Assembly (NCBI GenBank): GCA_026874595.1
Contig: CM049314.1
Span: forward strand, 29,215,729 to 29,279,728
Direction: 5' to 3'
Origin: Sipunculus nudus
Lineage: Eukaryota > Annelida > Sipuncula > Golfingiida > Sipunculidae
DNA length: 64,000 nt
The notes under the pieces are model-generated. The model was not told where the DNA came from. It did no database searches and saw only the letters and a program-made list of their open reading frames with translations. The translations under genes were made by a program, and so were the position numbers. Below, piece after piece: positions 47,200-61,304 of this stretch (positions are counted from its first letter, which is position 1; each line of letters opens with the position of its first letter).

Positions 47200-49069
47200 T
47201 CAATTTAATGTCAGATTTAGTTTTATATATTGGTACAGAGCATTAACGTCCTGAACCACTTCATACAACCACTGGTCGCCATTTACGCATAAGCACTCCA
47301 TTTTTGACATAGAAACAAACTGGTTTTTGTGACAGCTCATCTTTAGAAACTGCCCTGGGAAAAAAACATGATATATCAGGGTCCTTTTGCAGTTCCGCGA
47401 TAAGTTCTGGCCTTGAGAAAGCTGCATCCTGTACGGGCGACGAGTCACTAGAACGAGTCAACAAAGAACTTACATTGAAGGTGTTAGTCATAAACTCTGT
47501 TTCAGAGTTATCTAAGGAATCTAAATCCTTACCAAACTCCTCATTGGAGTCAACAGAGGAATTTTCCTCAGCAGAAACAAACTTTTGTTTGTCATAAAAG
47601 GACCTGGCCTCATTTGAAATACTCTCGCAAGAGTCATAAAAGAACTTAGCCTTATCCAGAGAATACTCCTCGCAGGAGTCTTGATAGGACCTAGTCTTAT
47701 TTAATTCCTTGCAGGAATGAACTGAGGTTTATACCCCGCAATCTACGGATTCTACTTTGGATTTAGACGGCACTTCTGCCTCCGTAGCATCAAACCCTTT
47801 ATTTGAGTCAACAAAGGAGTTGTACCACTTATTTACATGATAAGAGCCTGGCTCTTGTACTATGCTATGCATAGATTTTGAAACAAAACCAGAAGATTTG
47901 CTATTTGGTTTATTTGCAAGTTTCCAGCAGTCAGATATAAGATGACCTTCCTTCTTGCAATAATTACAGATTTTCTTTAAAAATGACTGGTCTTTGTTGG
48001 ACTTAGACATAGTGGACGTGGACTGAGGTATAGCTATGGTTTTTTTTTAACTATCAGGACTACTTGTACCGGATGACTGCGCTTTAGACTTCCTTTGACC
48101 ATACTGAGTTACATTCTTGTTTGTGAATGACTGGTTTGATTTTCTAGAAAAGGACATTTTGTGTGTTAATGAATAATCATCAGTTAATTGAGCAGCAATG
48201 TCAAGTGTTTCAGGACTTTTCTCATCGAGAAAAGTTTTAACATCTGCGTTAATGCAGCGCTTTAATTCTTCAAACAAAATCAACTGGTGCAAATTGTCAT
48301 ATTCTTTCATTACATTTTTAGAACAACACCAGCGATCAAACAACTGCTCTTTTGTCCTAGCAAATTTGACGTAGGTCTGTTCTTTGCGCTTTTCCAAATT
48401 TCTGAATTCCTGGCGGTAAGCCTCTGGAACTAACTCATAACTTTTCAGGAGTAACCGTTTTACCAGGTCATAGTCAGCAGCAGCTAGTACTGAAAGCTCT
48501 GTATAAATTTTCTTGCCTTGCCAGTCAATACACTTTGTAACAGCATAGTCCAATTTTCCCTAGGCCATTTTAAATGTTTAGCTACTTTCTCAAAATGTAA
48601 GAAATATTCATCAACCTCTTTTTCTTGAAAAGGTGGGACAAGTCTAATGTGTTTAGTAACATCAAAACTGTGAGTTAGGGCAGCATTTAGACTATGTTCT
48701 ACTTTAAGTCTTTCTAACTCCAGTCGTTTTAATTCAATTTCCTTTTCTTTTTCTAGTCTTTCTCTGTCTTCTCTCTGTTTTTCTTTTTCTAATTCTGTTT
48801 TAATGCTAGCTCATGTTGCATTTTTAACTTTTTCAATTCTAATTGCATAGCAAGACTGTCATTTTTTTGTTTCAACTTCAGTCCCATCAATTAAACCTAT
48901 GCTAATAAGATCTTGCATTATTTTAGCATTGATATCAGGCTTTCTCAAAGCTTTTTTTTACACTGAGCCCCAAGTGTTGTCCCAAACCCAACAACTTGTC
49001 TTTTGACAACTGTTCAAATTGATCAGGGTCCGGATCGTCAACAAATGTCTCAGGTTTGAAATCTGCCAT
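47200..49069 (-). pseudogene. Gypsy gag remnant (copy B)
   Basis: Copy of the gag region with the capsid-like ORF at 48047-48553 (longer than in copy A) and the zinc knuckle C-N-Y-C-K-K-E-G-H-L-I-S-D-C at about 47950. At 47272 it stops inside the integrase start, where copy A continues. So the duplication breakpoint is inside the element. Confidence 0.75.
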
Positions 49070-49233
49070 GTCAAGATGTCAAAACAAGAACAAAAAAACA
49101 CTGAGATAAATCCTGTAACAATGTACTGTAAACAATATGTAATCTTGTAAACAAGGTATGATAAAACAATGTCCAGGTGAAGGCCTAATAAATTTGAAAA
49201 CTATTAAGCATCCCGGACGAGCCCCCGATTTTA

Positions 49234-50001
49234 TGTTACGGAACCTAAAATAAACCAATCACGTTTGCGTGATGAACACAAATTTTGTAATGCAGATAAA
49301 AAAAATCAGATTCTGTAACATTAGGCAGCGTGAAATGTCTAGGGGAATGTATAAAGAAGTCAGTTGTTTTTTGTTAACAAATAACTATAATTTATTCTTA
49401 AAACCCTAACAATACAATACAGTAAATCAATACAATTATACAGTAAAACATTGTTATAGCAACAAGTCAATACAATCACACATTAAGATTATGGTACAGT
49501 ACCTCGATACCAACACCGTCACCTCAATAAGTCATTTTTTGTAATGTAAACTCTCGGAGAATGACAGTCCAGTGGAAAGTTCTTGCAACAGCAAAACAGT
49601 AAACTGAAGTCCAACTGAATAAAAACAGGAGAAAGTTCTTGAAAATTTATAATTGCGGCATTCGTCGGATAAGGTCTTAGAACCTGACACACGCCTCCAC
49701 GTCCGCTGGTATCTGCTCTGCTGTCTGCCCTCTGGTTCTAAAAAACAACCCCTTTATATACCTTCACACCCCAAGCCGGGAATTTTCCACTTCTCGAACA
49801 ATCTGTAAGGACCCTACTCAAATGTGAACACGCGTTTCGGGAATTCTCTAGAAAGAATAGCGCTGTGTATCTCCACACAGCAAGCTCATTACGTGACCCA
49901 CGACCAGACGTGAAAACTCAAGGCTCACATGACAACGAGAGTTCAACCAGTACGGATTAAACATTAAATGTAACAACAACTCGAGTTACGCCCGTGTCAC
50001 A
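49234..50001 (-). mobile_element. LTR of the Gypsy element (copy B)
   Basis: Same boundaries, TATA box and adjacent tRNA-Pro-type primer-binding site as copy A, with a few substitutions. The two LTRs were duplicated with the block, so they are not the paired LTRs of one element. Confidence 0.8.
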
Positions 50002-50760
50002 CAATAAAAAGAGCACCTGCAACAATATATGAAAATAATAATGCGATTCCACCTGATTTTAAATGTCATAAGGCATTATCTGTTGGTACTTCAGTACTGT
50101 TTCGAAGTAGCAAGGTTGCTCTCACTCGTCAGGTTCATATTGATATGTCTTAGATGTATTATAAGAAAAATACCTTCACTAATGATAGGGTAACAATAAA
50201 TTATTAATAGATTACATATGTGAAAAAGGTTCACTGTTTACCTACAGGTAAGTATGACAGGTCATTGGTATTAAGATAGTGTGCTCTAGAATGTTCTCAC
50301 ATTGTATCTATGGGTCTTTGCTGGATACTGGCCGAGGGCATTCCACGTTTCACCATCTATTAAGCCACTATCACATATTGCCTACGGGGCCCAAACAGTG
50401 AGTAAAATCACTATTTCTGGCTATATTCGCACATTGCCCGAACGATTCTTACGGGCGCCGGTTTAATTTTTACTCGTCGTACGGGAGCCGTGATGCTGAG
50501 CTGGCTGCGCTTAATTCTCCCGGCCTTTTCAACTCACTGCAGGGTCTAACACTGGAAGAAACTGTAGAAAACTTGAGGAAACCTGTTCAGTCGGGCCCAG
50601 TTGAGTCGAGTCGAGTCGGGTCGCAACGTGTATGCCGAGCTTTATGTTCAACAACTAAACGTAAAGCAGAAAAAAACGTACACTGGCCGTACCTAACGTG
50701 TACTTGCTTCATGCATATAGAACCCGCACGGTCACCTTACGATTCCCGGACGGCCCCTTA

Positions 50761-51315
50761 AGCCTCGGTCACAACCGGGATACGGTCACCGTACGGCGAG
50801 TGTTTTGGGCTATTCTGTGCGGTAGACGCACGGCAACCGTGTGTTTTTCAAAGGCCGCAGGGGCTACGACCGTAACTGACATTAGCGCAAGCGCTTACGT
50901 TGATGCGGCGGCCGTGCGTCAGGCAGCTACCTACGGCATCCGTACGGGCACCGTACAGTAGACGTATGGATGCCGTAGGATTCCCGTGCGATTTTTAACG
51001 CCTACGCGGCTAGCCGCGAGACGTACAGTGTACCTGAGGCTGTCGTAAGGGGTCTTTACGGCTTCCGCAAGGTTGGCCTGCGGCGTCCGCAGGGTAAGCT
51101 TTCTTTACCGTACGAAGGCTGTAAGAATGAGGAAGACACATGCCTTTCCCGCACGTCGGCCGCATAAGTACTACTGTGGTTTCAAAACCGAACAGTGATC
51201 TACGGTGTGCGGTGACCGCAGCGGGTTGTGACCGAGGTTTAAATATTCCTGCGGTCCCCAAAACCGCACGGTACTCTACGGTTTGCGGTGACCGCGTCGG
51301 GTTGTGACCGAGGCT
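50761..51315. mobile_element. PIF/Harbinger-type MITE (copy B)
   Basis: Same TIRs and TTA target duplication as copy A (TTA at 50758-50760 and 51316-51318). It shows that the MITE was in place before the 8.6 kb duplication. Confidence 0.75.
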
Positions 51316-51645
51316 TTACCGATCAAGTTTCGTAGGTCATTGCACAGTTGCCGTAGATTATGTGATTGCAACTAACGTGGGATAAAAAAATCACACATTA
51401 ACCGAACGGTCTCGAAAATACATGGCAAGCCGGCGGGTTGAAAAATCATACGGCGCCGCTGTATATGAGGGCTAGGCATTACTGAGAGGTCAGTATAGCA
51501 GTTGAGTGTATGCATTGGGCAAGACATTATAGTTATTTAGTTTTGGTCATCATTTATTTAAGAAGTCGATTGTGTCACTAATATAACACAGACTATAAAT
51601 AATTCATATGCTCGGACACTAATGACAGTGATCCACATATCATAA

Positions 51646-51687
<42 letters not shown>

Positions 51688-52297
51688 TAGGGTATAACCC
51701 TCCCATAGTAAAAACACATGACAATTATATCATAAAACTCAAAATCCATAAAAATCTTTAAAAGAACACCATAGTTGCACACACCTAGTAATGTCGTACC
51801 AATCATGTCACAAACCACTTAAATTACAGACGTCAGACAATGCCCAGTGCAGATTTAGATATTCAAGAGATTTTCCTTTGGTTGTCGCTACTCTCATTAG
51901 AACAATTTTTGTGGACTCGTCAATATTCTTCAAAATATTTGTTCTAGATACGAGTCCATAAACTGTGGATTTGATAAAAATGACTTACCATGTTTTTGCA
52001 ATTGTATTATAAGCTATCGTGTGATAGCATACTCTAAATTGAAATGCACATGCTCATTGACATATTATTATTATGCAATTATCAGAGTTTTCATTTTTAA
52101 GTATACTTTTAAAAATTCATTCCGAAACACCAGCTAAAAAAGATAAGCTCACTGGACACTAGGTCCAAGACATTTCTCACCTTTCCTTTCAGGTGAACAC
52201 CCTCTCTTGACTGAATGCCAGTAGTGGGTTCATGGTACTTGAGGCAATTCTCCCGACCCGTGGCCCAACCATTTGCTATATCACTTGCAAACAAAGC

Positions 52298-52358
<61 letters not shown>

Positions 52359-53338
52359 GGGGATATTTGTATTATGCCGTATTATATGCTTATTTTGAGA
52401 TGCCTCTTTTTCCACAATGACAATGACTTAAATGCTTGCCGAATACACACGTTCAATGACACTCAAGAGTGATTTAGTATTCTAGGCTTTTCTACACGAG
52501 TGCACGATATCTTTGAATTTCATTGCGGTGTTAAGAACTTTTGGGGTTAGAAACGGAGAATTCAACTGTATTGACTCGTGTCAAGCTATTGTATGTTGTA
52601 TTTTTGTAAATTTAGTACACACACATAATAAACTGTTTTATTATAATGTTTGCAGTCTATATAGTAGCATGTTGAATATTTCTTGGTTTTTCTTGTGATG
52701 ATATATATTTGGCCAGGGAGAAGATTGCGGTTTTGGAACCCTGGAGTTAATATAATATAATGTACAATTTAGGGTGTTCATTGGTATAACTATGACTAGT
52801 TATAGTATATGTGCTAATGGGAGCAATTTTGCTGTTAATTAGTACAGCTATAAGTAATTCTTTCATCACTTATTGTATTGACATTACAGTAAATCACAAG
52901 TATATGTTTACAGTGACAGTGCCGGCGGATATTAAAGAATTGTCCCTGGCAGCAGTGGCATTGTAGACTTTTAAAATTTACTTGTAAGTGCTGTAAAGGT
53001 CAGGATTGTGGATCATTAGGGACATGTTACCTAAATATAACTATTCTTAAGCGTTAATTCTTGTATTATTTAACGTAATTCACGTGTGTGATCGGCGGCA
53101 TGAATTCATGTAAGCACATGGTATTTCCACGGCTCGACCGGCCCGAGTGATATTGAGGGATTCAGTAAAATAACCCGGGAAATCAAACTTCTCTCTGTCT
53201 TACCTTAACTATCAGGCATAAAATATACCTCATAGGTTATATCTTTTGGTAATATGACAAATGTCATGCAAAATACCAGCCGTTAACAGGAGGTCACGCG
53301 CTGTGTTCTTGCGTAGCACCTCCCCACTGAGCTGAAGT

Positions 53339-54062
53339 ATCTCTCATTTTACCTATTTATTTTCCCAATTGTCTTGATTTATTTTATTTGTTCAGGTTTC
53401 CGTTTTTTATCTGTTGAGCCATAAAATTCTGTTGTTTTCATTTCCCCTGATCATATGATATTCTTATCGATACATAAAAAATAGGTGAAAAAAATGGTCC
53501 GCCCGCACCGATTAAAAAAGAGTCCCTTGGCACCGTACCTTTTCTTTTGGCCTAGTATATATCTGACCAAAGTCAGACTCAGTGTTGGAGCTGAGCTTTC
53601 AATCTATCGCCTAGTTAGAAAAAAACATATGTCTCGTGAAATGTGTGAGAAGACACAAATACAATATTTTCCTAGATTATCCATGTTATTACTATAATGT
53701 ATGCATAATGTAAAAATATGTTCTTGTCTAATCGTACACTTAATCGTACCTAAACCTACCCGGATGCGGATATCCCCTACCGTAATCCTGCACAAATATG
53801 GCAACCCATTAGGCATGTTTATTGCACTAAAAGTCTACATGAGTCGCGATGTAAGTCACATGGGAAAATGCACTGGAACGGCCTAATAGGCATATCGTAT
53901 TGTATCGATACCTGGGTCAATCTTAGCAATTGGCTACGAGTGATGAATTAACTCATAAAATACAATTAGTCTAACAAATCAATTCCTGTGTCCCATTCCA
54001 CTGGTTATAGTTTATTAACCTATGCAAAACATATGTAATCATGCCTTCAGAATTGGTAGTGA
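53339..54062. mobile_element. 724-bp insertion specific to copy B
   Basis: Compared with copy A, 724 bp beginning ATCTCTCATTTT and ending ATTGGTAGTGA are inserted, and GAAGT is duplicated at both borders (53334-53338 and 54063-54067). A 5-bp target-site duplication means transposition. No clear TIR or poly(A) tail and no ORF above 70 codons, so the family is unknown. Confidence 0.75.
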
Positions 54063-55981
54063 GAAGTTACACTAAAATAGCTAACGATTGGTCTGCATGA
54101 TTTTCTGACAGCGCAACTGTAGGCCAATAACTCGGTGTCAACATGAAGAAATTAATTCCATCCTCATTCTGTCTTAAAGTGTAGCAAGTAAAGGCAAGCT
54201 GGTATCTGGATAGAAACTCTTATGTCAGAGGAACGAAATGGCGCTACACAAATGTGTAAGGACTTGCATTTATTTCTTAACACTGACGTTCAATAAAAAA
54301 GCCAATTATCATAGTCTGGATTCAGTTACTTAACATAAGTTGCCAGTTGCATATTTTGTGATTGTTGTACTACTGTTTATGTAATATTTCACGCTGTACT
54401 TAGCGTTTCCAGTTGTTTTCTAAAAAGGTATGGCAAGATACAATCAATTTCGAGACTATATAAGGACTACCGAACAATTAGAAGGATTTAAATAACTAAT
54501 GCGGCAATCTTCCATAATCGTCCATAAATCAGAAAAAGTGAATTTTCATCTGCATGATATCTGTTGATACGGATGATATCTGACCGAACAGGATGAAATA
54601 AATGAACCTGATCCTGAATCGTGGGTCTTCAAAACTTTTCGGCCCATAATGAAATGTTCTTTGTAATAATGTGTGGTTCAACGTAAGGTAAGAAAATGGT
54701 ATCAGAATGTTAACTTAGAAAATAAAAGGACGTCTTGCATCCTCTGCACTCCAATTTTTTACATTGCAGACCTTTGTGATTCTATTGGTTCATGATGAAA
54801 TTTATTTACTCTTTACAATGTTAACAAATGGATGTCGATCTATTTTTTCAGCCACAAAAGATATTTTTGGCCGATGAAAGCGCCTTCTTTCCTTAACGCT
54901 TGCTTAGCTAAATATATGTACACATGCAGAATTCCATTCAGGTTTTCGACCACGTGAGAGGGGTTTACACGCCGGAAGCCTGGCCCGGTGTACTACTCCT
55001 GTGGGTCGTGTACCATCCAACGGCGCACTCGTTTTGATGGAAACACAAATGTTTGTCAAAATCTTCTTATCAACCCTGCAGAATACTCATTCTGGGTTTT
55101 AGCCGACAGTGAAAATTCTCACCGCCTCGGCCGAGATACAAACCGGCTTTTAGCCTTGTGCTTTACCCCAAGATCACATAGGCCGGTATACAATCGGAAA
55201 CTATTTATTCTTTATTAATTACTAATCTTTTAAAAATTGAATTAACTGTTCAGACAATGAAGAATGACATTTTTTATCCTGTTGTCTGGTCAATTCTCAT
55301 TTTCATTTGCCCTTTCCTTCCCTATCCGGTCCAGAAGCAGAAAAAAAGAGAACGTTAAAAATATTCGAAATGTTACTGATTTGTACAAACCACAGTATTG
55401 CATCAATCAGGATTGTTAATGCAGAGATATATAAAAAACATTGTTCTACCCTCTCCTGCCAGTCATTACCCACACCCTTGAAGAAACATTGACGCCACTA
55501 AAATAAATGTATCTTAACCATGAGCATACACATCGGGCATATAGGGTTCGATGATTCAATATTGCTAGATTTGAAAGTGAAATTTTATACGATCTGTTCA
55601 GGCTTTAACAGGCATTCCATTGTTAAGTTTAAGACAGAACATCAATTTGTTTTACAACAAAACATGACTTAAACAATGTCTACCACTTACCAGGGTCACG
55701 TCAGAATAAGTATTCCTTAAAGAGACATTCACACAAGAAACATTACAAAGAATCGCAAGTTATAAGTTTTACACAGACCTAACAAAAAGATTAATGCAAA
55801 CACATCTAAGCAATTAAACCTTCAAAAGAAACCGATTAAAAGATGAACAGGTGTCATGTGACGTTGCAGACTGGGTGTCGGAGATGGTTTGCTATCCTTT
55901 AGTTAAAAATATTGTCAATTTAATGTCAGATTTACTTTTATATATTGGTACAGAGCATTAACGTCCTGAACCACTTCATAC

Positions 55982-56662
55982 ATCTCGGGTTCTACAAAAA
56001 ATATTTATAGCACAAGGGCTTTTATCGACATCTGCTAGATAAACTACGTACAATCCCTAAATCTTTCTTAAATAAAAAAAAAGTGTGATGCATTGGAGAG
56101 ATGGTACATTCATTGGTAGGTGTTTTTGATTGCGTTTCCGTTATGGAGAGATACGTCAGGGGTAAACGTTATTAAACTCTAAGACGAAGTAAGAATTTCG
56201 CGGGTTCTTTTTGTTTCAGTGTTTCGCGTATGTTCGATTTCCCCGATCTCAATGCATCGTTAAATGCATAGAATATATTATTGCATGAACTATATAGTTT
56301 ATTTGCAAAAAGTTAACAATTTTGAGGGGAACCCATTGAACATCACATGAGTGAAAATTCATGTTCATTATAGGCAGCTGATGTAAATTATATCATATTA
56401 TTTAAATTTGATTTATATATGACATAATATATATGCTAATATAAATGATTTCAAAATTGGCACACTTCCCTAAAAACATATATATGCCATGTATTTGTGT
56501 GAATAAGATGCCTATGAGGCTGCAGTATGAATTGATATTCGCATTTTCAGTTGTGTTTATTCACGATTGTTTAATATGCACGATTTTACCCTTTTGCGAA
56601 TATCGCAAATATGAAACCTTCGCGAACAAAAAGCTGGTCGCAGTATGTTATGAATGGTATGA
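55982..56662. other. AT-rich host DNA
   Basis: Between the duplication and the last exon of the lipocalin-like gene. No gene or repeat recognised. Confidence 0.5.
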
Positions 56663-59634
56663 TTAATGCGTACGATCTCTGATGACGTTCTGGAAATAAT
56701 CTCCTGGGTGGGGTTGACACGCATGAGGAAAGAGTTCCTGCATTCTGCGCTCAAGCAGTTTCTCGTTTACGGGGTGTCCTTTTCGCACAAAAACCTCAGT
56801 GTCTTTGTGGTAGCAGCGATCACCAACGGCGTCCACACACAAGAAGAGGATGAAGTAGTTTTTCTTCAGTTCCAGGAATCTGAGCCGTTGTGTTCCTCCT
56901 GAAGGTAATAAGATAACAAATAACCATTTTGGATTTTTCATTTTTTAATGGGGGATGTTAACGGGTGGCAGGTTTACACGACATGAGTGTGGTATACATA
57001 TATGCACATACAAATATAGGTATCTTTCTTTTGGAATAACATCGTATGGCAAGAATATATTCTTGGGAATTAGGCAGGTAATGATTTCATGTAATGGGAA
57101 AGATAACTTTGAGTATAATTTTTTTTCCCTTCTCATGATAATTCTTTTCTGGTTTTCAGAAAAGGGAAAATGTTTGTCTTGCTATCAGAAAAAAAAGATA
57201 TCGCAAGAAATAATTACTTGCAAGAATTTATTTATTATTGTGTTTTCTGATGATAAGCTTATAAAATGTATCTTAAAAATAATCTCTATATTTTCTCAAC
57301 CTTAAGCACGCTGCCTTTAGATCAAGAAAAACTACCAAAAATCAAAATGTTTAAAAAAAAATATAGTCCTTTATTATAGACAACAAAATACAAAAAGAAA
57401 CGTGTAAATTTGTTAAATAAGAAATATAATCATTTATAATCAGTAAAAAATTCCAATAATGCATTTAATAAGAAATACAATCTTTTCAGATATAGGTTAT
57501 TTGAGCAGGTTATAAGGGAGAGTCAAGGTCTAAAAAAACAAGCTTCCAAAATTATATCCGGCTTGCGTTCTCTCTCATATGCGTTGGCAATTGTTAAGCT
57601 GTTTTGGCCTTTTTATGAAATGTAAAGCTGAAAGAACGACATGTGTTTATATGAATTCAATTTGTCATGAATCACTGCATTGAGATTAACTACATGAAAT
57701 TCGAAAATACAAGCATGATGAATCATACATGTATTTTTTGGGCGCCTGTCTTTAAATTTTACGTTAAAATTGAAAACAGTAAAGGAAGACGGTTTTTGAC
57801 TAAAAAAAACTTACAAAAGAAATTTTATGATGCGGCTAAACAGCATGTACGAACTGCCATGAGATAATGGTTTTGAAATCTCATTGTGTTGTTTAGGGGG
57901 TTCTTTTTCGTCATTAAAAATATATATCGGTACGCTACTGATAAAAAAAGGTTTATTGAATTTCCGAATTTATCCATCCCTGTTTCCAGTTTGCTTTATT
58001 GTACCTTAGAAAGTCATGTTATAACCAACGGAATCAGTATATACATATATAAGCATATTTGGACAAATGATAAAAAAAAAAACGAAATAGGAACTCTTTT
58101 CTGGATGTCATACCAGTGCCAATCATGTAATCGCCAGGTCCATCGTTTGGATAGATGCTTTCAGTCGCAGTGATATAACAAGGTGCGTCTGCTCCTTCCC
58201 TGTATACAAAAGTAATAAACACTACATATTAATGTTCTATATGGTCAGGGTCAATAATATAGATGTGTAAATATTATAACGTAACTCGACTTAAATGTCA
58301 AGAATCGACTAAATAAATGAACCAGGATAAAGATACGTTTCTTTAAATATATAAGCCATATTACACCTACATTAAAAATAAAATATATTGCACCTTGAAG
58401 TTTTGATTAGTTGAATCATATATTTTTCTACGACCGTATAATCACGTTAACATTTTTTCTATAAAATGTCTTTAATGCTAACTCGCTTTAGACACAGATA
58501 AAATTACTTGACAACACGATACCAAAACAAGTTCGACAAATGTCTGTTCTGATTTCATTCGTTATGAATTTTTCACAAAAGCAATTCAAGATATTTGATT
58601 TGAAGATAATTTTAATATATATATAAGGTAGTTTATCCCGCTATTAATATGAAAATCATAAGATATTAATTTTACCCTTCAAACATGAGCAAGCTAATTC
58701 TCATCGAATATAAGCACGTTACGGATATGATAATGTAAATCACCTTTGGTATTCATTGAAATATATATTCCCATCATCCCCTCTCTGGACGTCAACGGAA
58801 AAATCATGAATCGTTTATTCCAATCCCGGTATATGACCCAGGTGCCAGTCAACTAATAAAAGAACATAAAAGAAATATACTTGCCTAATTCGTATTCAAT
58901 TAAAACATCCAATATACAAGTAACCGGTAATATGGTACATCACTGAGGATATAATACAGTGCTTTCTGGACAAGAAAAAAATCCAACAAGAGGTTTGAAT
59001 AAAACCGATGTAAAAATTTTAGAATAGCTATTTAATTAAAGATAAGAGCTTATTCATTGTGTCCCTGTAAACTGGGTGAATAAGCAACAGGTGATTGTTT
59101 GTATACCGTGCTTCTGCGAGGTGTCGCGATGTGTATTATAAATTTTATTTATAATATATATAATTATAGACGTTAAACAGATCTTAAATTATGTGAATGA
59201 TGGTTAAGATATATAATTTGAGGGGAGCTACGGATATTAAAGTATATTTTAATATTTGATGTATATTCCAATTTATAATACATACTTTCAAAAGGATTAT
59301 GCATTGCAATTAAGTTCAATCATGCATTGGCAAAAAATTAATTTAAATGTATTCTAGTATTCTACTTTATTCATGTTTAAAAAAAAGTTTTTTCTATGAA
59401 AGTTAACGTAAATAGAATTAACAGCTAGAGTTAATATATTATTATCCGTAATCAAGAAATAAGCACATTAACAGATGTAAAAGACACATAATGTATAATA
59501 ACACTCTACCTATATGTTGTCTTGCACGAAAGTAAACTTACAAGGTTATCGTTGAAGTTTGGATCCAAAGGCACTTCAGTCATGATAGTTGCGAGCTGTG
59601 TTAAAACAATAAGAGTACAGAAAGGAATGAGAAA
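56663..59634 (-). CDS. Lipocalin-like host gene, at least four exons
   Basis: Minus-strand exons with good splice signals: about 59542-59634 (acceptor TTTTCAG or the later AACACAG; donor GTAAGT), 58744-58852 (TTATTAG; donor GTGATT), 58114-58199 (GTATACAG; donor GTATGA) and 56663-56898 (CTTCAG; stop TAA). The phases of the last junction fit; the second junction fits only with a slightly shifted acceptor or a missing exon. The first exon ends a hydrophobic signal-like segment, and then N-F-N-D-N-L / L-T-G-T-W-V-I-Y-R matches the lipocalin G-x-W signature. Later F-L-E-L-K-K-N-Y-F-I-L-F-L-C-V resembles the second motif, and V-R-K-G-H-P-V-N-E-K-L-L-E-R-R-M-Q-E-L fits the C-terminal R-motif and helix. 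Lipocalins are secreted carriers of small hydrophobic molecules. The initiating exon is not identified. Confidence 0.65.
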
Positions 59635-61240
59635 CTGAAAAGGCAAGGGGTTTAAATTTTCTGACTTCAGTGGGAAAGAATGAAAAAAATACTGTTGACT
59701 CACTGAAATAAATTAAGTTCATCTGCAGGTAACATTGAACCGATAGTAAGTTGCATCATAATTACCAACCCGGCCATGAAATATACCAACCCGGCTTGTA
59801 CCTAGACCAGCCTTGGGAAAAAGCCTAATGAAACGCTGTAAAAAGGAATATAAATACACATGTCCATGTCAGCAACTCTATCTCCTTCCATATATAAAAC
59901 GCCTCACATAATGCCTACTCATGAATTTGGAACTGAAAATAATTTCTTATCACCCATCGATGCCAGGCCATTAAGTGTGCTTTTTTTACGTTATCCTTGG
60001 TATGTTTGCTCATATTAATTTATCCTATGAATTTCGTTTCAATATCTAAGATCATTTCTAAGATATGTTAGTTCAGGCTTGATAAGATGATGCTCCTGGT
60101 AAAAACAAAAAGAGGTACCATTGATCCTGTTTTATACATGTACAACATGATTTGATAATAGGTCAAATTCTACGGTTTACTGCATTTTCCTATGTTTGTA
60201 GTAACATGCGAGTTCAAACCAGCGACAATTAAGTCATGCATAGCTAAGGGAACATTTTTTTGGCAAAGAACAGTTAAGACGTGGCATCTTTTTATACAAT
60301 ATATGCGAAATAATTATTACTTAGGTTTGTCTTGTTGAATAAAACTTCTGGATCTTGTAAAAAACAGGTAAATTGCTCTCAGGAGAGGCTTAACATTGAT
60401 CCTTTACTACAGATTCGCTTTTAGCATATTTGATGATACCATCGTTCTCCTGTGTAGGTAAGGGAGTTTATTTAAAATTTTATTAGTATACAATCATGTT
60501 GTAAATATTTCCCATTTGAATACTGGCGGGGGGGGGGGGGCATTCTCACTGGCCTTACCCATTTATTTGTTCATCTGTCTCCCATCATATATAAAATGGG
60601 TATAATTTAATGGAGATTAAGCAATTTTTATTTAGCAATTTTGTCTTCATAATAATACATAATGATAATATAAAAGCTATAACTGAAGAATTACATTATA
60701 TTCACCATTTATATGACTTATTGTGAAGAATTATGTGCGTATCCTGTCATGCACGCACGGATACAGGTGAATTAAGCCAATAAATATATATATATACATT
60801 ATACTATGAAATATCACAATCTGTCTAAAATATTAAAATTGGTGTTAATTTATGGAAATTGCACAGAGCCTATGTAATCTTAATGTATGTGGGTCATTCC
60901 TTTGAAACATAAATGGTGTTCAAATACATGTAATTAGTATATAACATTTCAAGATGTATCACATTTATAAATGTCCAAGATGTAACAAATATTAACTAAC
61001 AAAATTAGCTTTCGTTCCTGTTCGTGCTGTCTCTCTCATTAAAAAAACAAAACAAAATATTAATAGAAGCAAAGTATTTCATAAAATCACAAATCATCAC
61101 ATAATTATTATTAATTCCATTTCTTCATTTCAAAACATGTTGTTTTCCCAGAGCAAATATATATTAATTCACGTGGGTGTACTGGCCAGGTCCAGGTACG
61201 GGCCGGGTTTAGACCCAGTTGTAGCTCTGTTGTAAACATA
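59635..61240. other. AT-rich host DNA
   Basis: Possibly contains the first exon or promoter of the lipocalin-like gene, but none could be chosen. A 15-G run lies near 60526-60540, and a short palindromic CATGCACGCACGGATAC at about 60749. No other gene supported. Confidence 0.45.
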
Positions 61241-61242
61241 GA

Positions 61243-61297
<55 letters not shown>
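61241..61297. repeat. (TA)n microsatellite
   Basis: About 57 bp of TA repeats directly abutting the palindromic element. A second tract at 61627-61677 follows on the other side. Confidence 0.9.

Positions 61298-61304
<7 letters not shown>

Larger units (their letters stand above)
38634..47271. repeat. Tandem duplication, copy A (about 8.6 kb)
   Basis: The segment from GGTCGCCATTTACGCATAAG at about 38634 to CCACTTCATAC at about 47265 reappears at 47272-55981 in the same orientation with only scattered changes. It covers the gag remnant, LTR, a Harbinger-type MITE and AT-rich DNA with (TA)n at 43014-43057 and 43674-43737. Confidence 0.9.
47272..55981. repeat. Tandem duplication, copy B (about 8.7 kb)
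   Basis: Second copy, same orientation, immediately after copy A. The most visible differences are a 724-bp insertion (53339-54062), lack of the 630-bp segment of copy A, shorter or longer (TA)n arrays (51648-51682, 52303-52355) and single-base changes. Confidence 0.9.

Noticed and set aside
40594-50001. Reading the two LTRs as the 5' and 3' LTRs of one retrotransposon
   Set aside because: They have the same gag remnant and the same flanks on both sides, so they belong to the tandem duplication, not to one element.
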